Assembly (NCBI GenBank): GCA_023426145.1
Contig: JAFABG010000038.1
Span: forward strand, 76,503-140,502
DNA: 64,000 nt
Source: Bacteroidota bacterium
Lineage (GTDB): Bacteria > Bacteroidota > Bacteroidia > Bacteroidales > Bacteroidaceae
Reading direction: 5' to 3'
The notes beneath the pieces are model-generated. The model was given only the letters and a program-made list of their open reading frames with translations, did not search any database and was not told where the DNA came from. Position 1 is the first letter of the stretch. Every line of letters begins with the position of its first letter. This document shows, in pieces, positions 57,907-64,000 of this stretch. The translations under genes and the position numbers were made by a program.

Positions 57907-60552
57907 ATGAGCGACGAAATCAATGAGATAACCGAAGGACATTCAGATTATAAGCCTGCTGACGTGCGGGACGAAAACGTGAAGCATCAACTTACAGGCA
58001 TGTACCAGAACTGGTTTCTGGACTATGCATCGTATGTTATTCTTGAACGAGCCGTACCGCATCTGAATGATGGATTAAAGCCGGTACAAAGGCGTATACT
58101 ACATTCCATGAAGCGTCTAGACGACGGTCGGTATAACAAAGTTGCCAACATTGTGGGGCACACCATGCAGTTTCACCCTCACGGTGACGCATCCATCGGA
58201 GATGCTTTAGTCCAACTAGGACAAAAAGACCTACTCATTGACTGTCAGGGTAACTGGGGAAATATACTCACCGGTGATGGCGCAGCTGCTCCTCGTTATA
58301 TTGAGGCTCGTCTATCAAAATTTGCTATCGATGTCGTATTCAACCCGAAAACGACAGAATGGAAACTTTCTTACGATGGTAGAAATAAAGAGCCAGTCAC
58401 TCTTCCTGTTAAATTTCCACTGCTCCTTGCACAAGGAGTTGAAGGTATTGCTGTGGGTCTTTCTTCTAAAATCCTGCCACACAACTTCAATGAACTTTGC
58501 GACGCCTCTATTAGCTATCTACGAGGAGAATCGTTTCAACTTTATCCTGATTTTCAGACAGGTGGTTCCATTGATGTAGCCAAATATAATGATGGCGAAA
58601 GAGGTGGAGCAGTAAAAGTACGTGCTAAGATTAACAAGCTCGACAACAAGACACTAGTCATCACTGAAATACCCTACGGAAAAACAACGTCTTCCGTTAT
58701 CGACTCTATTCTGAAAGCTGTTGATAAAGGTAAAATCAAAATCCGCAAGGTTGATGATAATACGGCTGCTCATGTTGAGATACTGGTACACCTAGCTCCG
58801 GGTACTTCTTCAGATAAAACGATCGATGCGCTTTATGCTTTCACCGACTGCGAAGTGAGCATTTCGCCCAACTGTTGTATTATTGACGACAGTAAGCCAC
58901 ACTTTCTCACCGTCAGCAAAGTCCTGAAGAAATCAGCAGACAACACGCGTGACTTACTGAAGCAGGAACTTGAAATTAAAAAAGGCGAGATATTAGAAGC
59001 CCTTCATTTTTCTTCATTAGAGAAAATCTTTATTGAAGAACGTATCTATAAAGATAAAGAGTTCGAGCAATCCAAAGATATGGATGCTGCCTGCGCTCAT
59101 ATCGACAAACGATTAACCCCATTCTATCCTAGTTTTATTCGCGAGGTTACCAAGGATGATATCCTCAAGCTTATGGAAATTAAGATGGGACGCATCCTCA
59201 AGTTCAACTCAGATAAAGCAGAAGAGTTAATTGCCCGAATGAAAGAAGAGATTGCTGAGATAGATGATCACTTGGCACATCTTATCGATTATACCGTCAA
59301 TTGGTATATGATGTTGAAAAACAAATATGGCAAAAACTTCCCGAGACATACCGAGTTGCGTAACTTCGACACGATAGAAGCAGCAAAAGTTGTAGAAGCC
59401 AACGAAAAGCTATACATCAATCGCGAAGAAGGATTTATCGGAACAGCGTTAAAGAAAGATGAATTTGTAGCGAACTGTTCGGATATCGATGATGTCATTG
59501 TATTCTTCCGTGATGGAAAATATATCGTTACTCCGGTTACCGACAAAAAGTTTGTCGGTAAAAATATACTCTACGTCAACGTCTTTAAGAAGAACGACAA
59601 ACGTACCATTTACAATGTTACGTACCGCGACGGAAAAGAGGGTACCACCTACATTAAGCGTTTTGCAGTGACCTCTGTTGTTCGCGATCGCGAATATGAC
59701 GTTACGCAGGGAACAGCTGACTCACGTATCACTTACTTCAGCGCGAATCCTAACGGAGAAGCAGAGGTTATTAAAGTGACGTTAAAACCTAACCCACGCG
59801 TGAGACGCATAATTTTTGAACGCGATTTCAGTGAAATCAGTATCAAAGGGCGTCAGGCTCAAGGAGTAATCCTGACTCGCCTGCCGGTACACAAAATTGC
59901 ATTGAAGCAAAAGGGTGGATCTACTCTCGGAGGTCGTAAAGTTTGGTTCGATCGCGATATTTTACGCCTAAACTATGATGGAAGAGGCGAGTTTCTAGGT
60001 GAATTCCAGAGTGAAGACACCATCCTTGTGGTACTTAATAACGGTGATTTCTATACCAGCAATTTTGATTTGAGCAACCACTATGAAGACAATGTAAGTA
60101 TCGTGGAGAAGTTTGATGCCAACAAAGTGTGGACAGCTGCTCTTTACGATGCCGATCAGCAAAATTACCCGTACCTGAAACGTTTCTGTTTCGAAGGTTC
60201 TAACCGAAAACAGAACTATCTAGGAGAGAATAAAAATACCCGCCTCATTTTATTAACCGATGAATATTATCCTCGTTTGGAAGTTTTATTCGGTGGGCAT
60301 GATAGCTTCCGAGAAGCTTTAGAGATTGATGCAGACGAGTTTATTGCCGTTAAAGGTTTTAAGGCAAAAGGAAAACGTATCACCACCTATACTGTAGATA
60401 CAATTAACGAGCTAGAACCAACTCGTTTCCCTGAGCCAACGGAAATAGCTCAGGAAGAGCCTACTGAAGAACCTGAAAACCTTGACCCGGACAGTGACAA
60501 AAGCGAAGGAGATATTATCGATGAAATTACAGGCCAGATGAAGCTATTTTAG
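57907..60552 (+). CDS. parC: DNA topoisomerase IV subunit A (ParC-type)
   Basis: 881 aa. Subunit A breaks and rejoins DNA in a type IIA topoisomerase. The catalytic Tyr is in APRYIEARL near residue 130, preceded by the quinolone region HPHGDASIGDALVQLGQ. The N-terminus YASYVILERAVPHLNDGLKPVQRRILHSM is the winged-helix entry. The C-terminal propeller is divergent (for example RQAQGVILTRLPVHKIALKQKGGSTLGGRKVWFDRD) and lacks the GyrA box QRRGGKG, so decatenating topoisomerase IV is more likely than gyrase. The acidic tail (EEPTEEPENLDPDSDKSEGD) is typical. It heads a three-gene unit. Confidence 0.92.
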   Translation: MSDEINEITEGHSDYKPADVRDENVKHQLTGMYQNWFLDYASYVILERAVPHLNDGLKPVQRRILHSMKRLDDGRYNKVANIVGHTMQFHPHGDASIGDALVQLGQKDLLIDCQGNWGNILTGDGAAAPRYIEARLSKFAIDVVFNPKTTEWKLSYDGRNKEPVTLPVKFPLLLAQGVEGIAVGLSSKILPHNFNELCDASISYLRGESFQLYPDFQTGGSIDVAKYNDGERGGAVKVRAKINKLDNKTLVITEIPYGKTTSSVIDSILKAVDKGKIKIRKVDDNTAAHVEILVHLAPGTSSDKTIDALYAFTDCEVSISPNCCIIDDSKPHFLTVSKVLKKSADNTRDLLKQELEIKKGEILEALHFSSLEKIFIEERIYKDKEFEQSKDMDAACAHIDKRLTPFYPSFIREVTKDDILKLMEIKMGRILKFNSDKAEELIARMKEEIAEIDDHLAHLIDYTVNWYMMLKNKYGKNFPRHTELRNFDTIEAAKVVEANEKLYINREEGFIGTALKKDEFVANCSDIDDVIVFFRDGKYIVTPVTDKKFVGKNILYVNVFKKNDKRTIYNVTYRDGKEGTTYIKRFAVTSVVRDREYDVTQGTADSRITYFSANPNGEAEVIKVTLKPNPRVRRIIFERDFSEISIKGRQAQGVILTRLPVHKIALKQKGGSTLGGRKVWFDRDILRLNYDGRGEFLGEFQSEDTILVVLNNGDFYTSNFDLSNHYEDNVSIVEKFDANKVWTAALYDADQQNYPYLKRFCFEGSNRKQNYLGENKNTRLILLTDEYYPRLEVLFGGHDSFREALEIDADEFIAVKGFKAKGKRITTYTVDTINELEPTRFPEPTEIAQEEPTEEPENLDPDSDKSEGDIIDEITGQMKLF

Positions 60553-60585
60553 CCAATAGATACGTGCGGAAACACACTATGTATA

Positions 60586-61446
60586 ATGAAGAAAAACTTA
60601 ATCTATCTAGGGCTAACAGGATACCTCCTGTTTGCCCTCTGCACAAAATTACAAGCGCAAGGCGACAGTTTGCAGGCACAGCGCTACGTAACCCGTGCCA
60701 CGATGTACGGAGTCGGATTCACAAATGTGTTCGACACCTATCTTTCACCTCAGGAATATAAAGGAATAGAATTCCGAATTTCCCGCGAGACCATCCGGAT
60801 GACAAAGTTGTTCGATGGGAATGTTTCTGCACAAAACTTTTTTCAAGCAAACGTAAGCTACACACATAATCGTGCAGACAATAACAATACGTTTGCAGGA
60901 CTTGTAAACTGGAGCTATGGCCTTCATTACCAATTTCGTTTGACTGAGAATTTCAAACTCCTTGCCGGAGGATTGTTCGATGCCAATGGTGGGTTCGTTT
61001 ATAATCTTCGTAATTCAAATAACCCTGCTTCAGCAAGAGCTTATATTAATTTAGACGCTTCAGGAATGGCTATCTGGCACCTAAAGATTAAACGCCTTCC
61101 TATAGTTCTACGCTACCAAATCAACCTGCCAATGATTGGAGCAATGTTCTCTCCTCATTACGGACAGTCTTACTACGAAATCTTTTCTTTAGGCAATTCT
61201 GGTGGAGTTATTCAATTTACTTCTTTACATAATCAACCATCACTCCGCCAGATGCTTTCCATCGATCTACCGGTGGGACAAACAAAGATGCGCCTCAGCT
61301 ATTTAGCCGACATGCAACAATCGAATGTTAACGGTATCAAGACACATACCTATTCACACCTATTTATGATCGGGTTTGTGCGAAATCTATACCGTATTTC
61401 AACCAAGAGAGAAGAAACCCTTCCGCCATCCATAAGAGCCTATTAG
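60586..61446 (+). CDS. DUF3316-like exported protein
   Basis: 286 aa. Signal peptide ending at LQAQ. The mature part begins with RYVTRATMYGVGFTNVFDTYLSPQEYKGIEFRISRE and continues with amphipathic strands (YGLHYQFRLTENFKLLAGGLFDANGG), suggesting a small outer-membrane barrel. I recall this as the DUF3316 family, common in Bacteroides after the topoisomerase gene. Function unknown. It starts 33 bases after parC and is probably co-transcribed. Confidence 0.72.
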   Translation: MKKNLIYLGLTGYLLFALCTKLQAQGDSLQAQRYVTRATMYGVGFTNVFDTYLSPQEYKGIEFRISRETIRMTKLFDGNVSAQNFFQANVSYTHNRADNNNTFAGLVNWSYGLHYQFRLTENFKLLAGGLFDANGGFVYNLRNSNNPASARAYINLDASGMAIWHLKIKRLPIVLRYQINLPMIGAMFSPHYGQSYYEIFSLGNSGGVIQFTSLHNQPSLRQMLSIDLPVGQTKMRLSYLADMQQSNVNGIKTHTYSHLFMIGFVRNLYRISTKREETLPPSIRAY

Positions 61447-61497
61447 AAGCGGATATTTGTGATAAATAACAATAGTTTATGAACCGATAAATGAACG

Positions 61498-62520
61498 ATG
61501 AGAAATATTATTAGACAAATAATGGTGTTGTGCTGCTGCCTTTCTTCACTAACAGGATGCATAAGAGAAGAAAAGTTTGCAGACGACCCGGTAGGAAACT
61601 TCGAACAGCTTTGGAAAATAATCGATGAACAATATTGCTTCCTAGATACAAAAAATATCGACTGGAATGCAGTTCATGAAAAGTACAAAAAACTGATTGT
61701 ACCAGGCATGACTAATGACGATCTTTTCGATAAACTGAGCGAAATGCTCTACATTCTCAAAGATGGACATGTGAATCTATCTTCTGCTAAACGTGTCTCC
61801 TATTATGACGAATGGTATCAAGGATATGATTGGAATTATCGTGAAGATATACTTTACCAATACTATCTGGGTAGTGCAAGCAAGGATTATTACTCGTCTG
61901 CTGGTATGAAATACAAAATATTCGACAACAATATTGGCTACATCAAATACGAAAGCTTTAGTTACGGAATAGGCAACGGAAATCTGGATGAAGTGCTTTC
62001 TTATCTGGCTACTTGCAACGGACTGATTATTGATGTGAGAGACAATGGAGGTGGCAACCTAACCAATTCATCACGCATCGCTGCACGTTTCACTAACGAG
62101 AAAGTATTAACCGGATATATCCAACACAAAACGGGGCCAGGCCATAGCGACTTCTCAGAGATGGAACCCATCTATCTTGAGCCATCCAACAGTATCAGAT
62201 GGCAAAAGAAAGTAGTAGTATTAACCAACCGCCGTTGCTATAGTGCTACAAACGATTTTGTAAACCTTATGCGCAGTATTGAAAGTGGCAACATTATTCA
62301 ACTCGGTGACAAAACAGGTGGAGGATCCGGGCTACCCTTTACATCCGAGCTACCCAACGGATGGAGCATACGCTTCTCTGCCAGTCCACATTTCGACAAA
62401 AATAGGCAAGCACTTGAAGAGGGCATTGCACCCGATATTTCAATCAAAATGACTGAAGAAGACCAACTTAGGAACAAAGATACATTGATTGAAAAAGCCT
62501 TTGAGATTTTAAGCGAATAA
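61498..62520 (+). CDS. S41-family peptidase lipoprotein
   Basis: 340 aa. Lipobox SLTGC near residue 21. C-terminal processing peptidase fold: an N-terminal helical part (FEQLWKIIDEQYCFLDTK), a segment with KDGHVNLSS, then GLIIDVRDNGGGNLTNSSRIAARF, the nucleophile Ser in NRRCYSATNDFVNLM near residue 251, and the general-base Lys in LGDKTGGGSG near 270. The PDZ domain usual in CtpA is short or absent. It probably cuts proteins in the periplasm or at the surface. It starts about 50 bases after the DUF3316-like gene. Confidence 0.88.
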   Translation: MRNIIRQIMVLCCCLSSLTGCIREEKFADDPVGNFEQLWKIIDEQYCFLDTKNIDWNAVHEKYKKLIVPGMTNDDLFDKLSEMLYILKDGHVNLSSAKRVSYYDEWYQGYDWNYREDILYQYYLGSASKDYYSSAGMKYKIFDNNIGYIKYESFSYGIGNGNLDEVLSYLATCNGLIIDVRDNGGGNLTNSSRIAARFTNEKVLTGYIQHKTGPGHSDFSEMEPIYLEPSNSIRWQKKVVVLTNRRCYSATNDFVNLMRSIESGNIIQLGDKTGGGSGLPFTSELPNGWSIRFSASPHFDKNRQALEEGIAPDISIKMTEEDQLRNKDTLIEKAFEILSE

Positions 62521-62536
62521 TTTTCTGCCAAAAAAA

Positions 62537-62567
62537 TTTGTAGAATTAAAAAATGTCCTTATCTTTG
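62537..62567 (+). promoter_or_regulatory. Promoter of tRNA-Leu
   Basis: TTTG at 62537-62540 and TATCTTTG at 62560-62567, separated by 19 bases: the full Bacteroides sigma-ABfr consensus. It starts 27 bases before the tRNA. Confidence 0.8.
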
Positions 62568-62593
62568 CACCGCTAAAGAAAAAAGCGACACAT

Positions 62594-62675
62594 GCGGATG
62601 TGGCGTAATTGGTAGCCGCGCCAGACTTAGGATCTGGTGCCGAGAGGCGTGTAGGTTCGAGTCCTATCATCCGCA
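62594..62675 (+). tRNA. tRNA-Leu (anticodon UAG)
   Basis: An 82-base tRNA with a GCGGATG/CATCCGC acceptor stem, an anticodon stem CCAGA/TCTGG around a CTTAGGA loop (anticodon TAG, reading CUN Leu codons), a variable arm of the long class II type, and a GGTTCGAGTCC T-arm. The CCA end is not encoded. Confidence 0.96.
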
Positions 62676-62685
62676 CAAAAAAACT

Positions 62686-62720
62686 AAAAGCCTTCAAGAT
62701 TACTTCTTGGAGGCTTTTTT
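62686..62720 (+). terminator. Terminator after tRNA-Leu
   Basis: AAAAGCCTTCAAGA pairs with TCTTGGAGGCTTTT (one wobble pair) around a 5-base loop, ending in a T run. Confidence 0.85.
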
Positions 62721-62737
62721 CATTGTATGTACGTGAA

Positions 62738-63640
62738 ATGAAAAGACATCAACTTTGCTGCATTGGACACATTACTTTAGATAAAGTAGTAACACCACAA
62801 AACACCACCTATATGCCCGGAGGTAGTGCATATTATTGTTCCTATGCAATGCGTCATTTTAAGGATATCGATTATGCTTTAGTAACAGCTGTCGGTGCCT
62901 CGGAAATGCACGTCGTAGACCAACTACGTGAAATAGGCATAGACGTAACTGCATTACCCAGCAAACGTTCTGTCTATTTCGAAAATATATATGGCGAAAA
63001 CCCAGATGACCGTACACAACGGGTATTAGCCAAAGCTGACCCTTTCACGGTTTCACAACTTCATGAAGTAGAAGCAGAGATCTACCACCTCGGTTCACTC
63101 TTAGCAGACGACTTTTCCCTAGAGGCCATCAAAGCTTTATCCCATAAAGGCTTAGTAGCAGTCGATTCGCAAGGATACTTGCGCGAGGTACACGAGACAA
63201 ACGTATATCCAGTTGACTGGAGCAATAAACGGGAAGCCCTACCCTACATCCACTTTCTTAAAGTAAATGAACTCGAGATGGAAGTTCTTACCGGACTATC
63301 CGATCCACGCAGAGCAGCCGAAAAGTTGCATGAGTGGGGTGTGAAAGAAGTATTAGTTACATTAGGAAGTATGGGATCACTCATTTATGACGGAATCACT
63401 TTTCATCGTATTCCCGCATATAAACCTAAAGAAATAATAGATGCAACAGGCTGTGGCGATACCTACACCATTGGCTATTTATATCAACGTGTTTTGGGAG
63501 CCGGCATTGAAGAGGCCGGACAATTCGCTGCTGCTATGTCTACATTAAAGATTGAAAGATCTGGGCCCTTCTGTGGAAGCAAAAGTGACGTAATCCAATG
63601 CATAGAGAAAGCAGAAGCGAACAAGCCTCAAACAAGTTAG
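62738..63640 (+). CDS. PfkB-family carbohydrate or nucleoside kinase
   Basis: 300 aa from ATG 62738. The frame opens far upstream at 62609, but that stretch runs through the tRNA and terminator and is not coding. Ribokinase-like features: CCIGHITLDKVV and the PGGSAYYCSYAM motif near the N-terminus, and DATGCGDTYTIGYLYQRVLG near residue 235, where the catalytic Asp of the GxGD loop is kept although Cys replaces the usual Ala. The family phosphorylates sugars, nucleosides or similar; the substrate cannot be read here. It is alone after the tRNA terminator, so it may need its own promoter, which I did not find. Confidence 0.85.
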   Translation: MKRHQLCCIGHITLDKVVTPQNTTYMPGGSAYYCSYAMRHFKDIDYALVTAVGASEMHVVDQLREIGIDVTALPSKRSVYFENIYGENPDDRTQRVLAKADPFTVSQLHEVEAEIYHLGSLLADDFSLEAIKALSHKGLVAVDSQGYLREVHETNVYPVDWSNKREALPYIHFLKVNELEMEVLTGLSDPRRAAEKLHEWGVKEVLVTLGSMGSLIYDGITFHRIPAYKPKEIIDATGCGDTYTIGYLYQRVLGAGIEEAGQFAAAMSTLKIERSGPFCGSKSDVIQCIEKAEANKPQTS

Positions 63641-63843
63641 AGATACAAACCCGTAAGCAACAACTCCTAAATAAAGCCTCATGGGCCTCAAAAATAAGAG
63701 ATGTTAAGAACAACTTACTATTCGAGATTTCTCTTTTTTCCAAAAATAAGATACAATATTGAGCTTAAAGCTAAGATGAGATTTATCAAAAATATGCTAA
63801 TGATCTTATTATCATTCGTTTTCATATAGGAATTGTATGCTTC

Positions 63844-64000
63844 CCTTTAATTCGGACAGTTTTTAATTAGACCAATCTTATTAAATTTGTCGAGGAGGAA
63901 TTAAAGATGAAAAAGTCGAGACACAGTGAGAATGAAATCGTAAAGGCTGTCAATCAAATTGATAGTGGTATATCTGCTGATATAATCTGCCGTGAATATT
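63844..64000 (+). mobile_element. Left end of an IS3-type insertion sequence
   Basis: The element runs off the window. The start of an IS3-type orfA lies at 63907, and just upstream is an end-like sequence, TTCGGACAGTTTTTAATTAG (63851-63870). I cannot fix the exact terminal repeat or target duplication because the right end is outside the window. Confidence 0.6.
63907..64000 (+). CDS. IS3-family transposase OrfA, N-terminal fragment (truncated by window edge)
   Basis: 31 codons are visible: MKKSRHSENEIVKAVNQIDSG followed by a segment ending in ICREY. The spacing of the charged and hydrophobic residues fits the helix-turn-helix start of IS3-type OrfA (compare the usual 'fseeqIvkil.e.esG..v.evcReyGis'). 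A strong ribosome site, GAGGAGG (63892-63898), precedes the ATG; such sites are rare in Bacteroides genes and fit a mobile element. Confidence 0.8.
   Translation, partial: MKKSRHSENEIVKAVNQIDSGISADIICREY

Noticed and set aside
62509..62697. Minus-strand reading frame across the tRNA region
   Set aside because: It is antisense to tRNA-Leu and its terminator; such frames are common annotation artefacts and show no coding features.
62609..62737. Upstream extension of the PfkB-type kinase
   Set aside because: The extension is read through the tRNA and the terminator hairpin; the ATG at 62738 gives the normal N-terminus of the family.
1..64000. CRISPR arrays, restriction-modification, toxin-antitoxin or phage genes
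   Set aside because: I looked for regular short repeats, cas-like proteins, methyltransferases, small paired genes and phage structural genes and saw none.

Overview
The window reads as a Bacteroides chromosome segment, or a close relative in Bacteroidales. The evidence is a SusC/SusD pair with a hybrid two-component sensor, a lone TonB-dependent receptor with a carboxypeptidase-like N-terminal domain, fimbrillin-type and DUF-type lipoproteins, weak Shine-Dalgarno sites, and many TAnnTTTG -7 boxes in front of genes. The species cannot be fixed from the sequence alone.

Layout. 1-1511 (minus): the 5' part of a GH35 beta-galactosidase gene cut by the window edge. 1749-6295 (minus): folP, dacA (c-di-AMP synthase), tldD and tldE in one tight operon. 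6412-12621: a TPR histidine kinase, murF, a VanZ-like gene on the other strand, a sodium:amino-acid symporter and a helix-hairpin-helix protein. 12809-16328 (minus): a LolD-like ATPase, a TcdA/CsdL-like E1 enzyme and a CPA2 antiporter with universal-stress domains. 16784-17500: a small secreted protein followed by a decayed partial copy of itself. 17760-18767: asd, with a strong terminator.

18952-30042 is a nine-gene plus-strand operon. It encodes a TonB-dependent receptor, two unusual outer-membrane or surface partners, a fimbrillin/FISUMP lipoprotein, a Cys/His-bearing lipoprotein, a short PepSY-type membrane protein, an ABC ATPase and permease, and a DUF4857-like protein. I read it as an uncharacterised uptake or trafficking system, perhaps for a metal or heme. 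It is the best candidate here for undescribed biology.

30281-33107 holds a lamin-tail-domain lipoprotein and an SSS-family sodium/solute symporter. 33158-55360 is a xylan utilisation locus: a divergent hybrid two-component regulator, SusC, SusD, a surface glycan-binding protein, a surface GH10 interrupted by two carbohydrate-binding modules, a GH35-like enzyme, an SGNH esterase, a GPH sugar carrier, a periplasmic GH10, a GH43 and a GH67 alpha-glucuronidase. Together they can cut xylan at the surface, import oligosaccharides, remove acetyl and glucuronosyl groups, and finish degradation inside. A set of TGTAAC/GTTACA boxes spaced 21 bp apart upstream of susC is a candidate operator.

55424-63640 returns to housekeeping: an FKBP isomerase and glycyl-tRNA synthetase (minus), topoisomerase subunit A with a DUF3316-like protein and an S41 peptidase (plus), tRNA-Leu(UAG) and a PfkB-family sugar kinase. 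The window ends in the left end of an IS3-type insertion sequence whose orfA starts at 63907.
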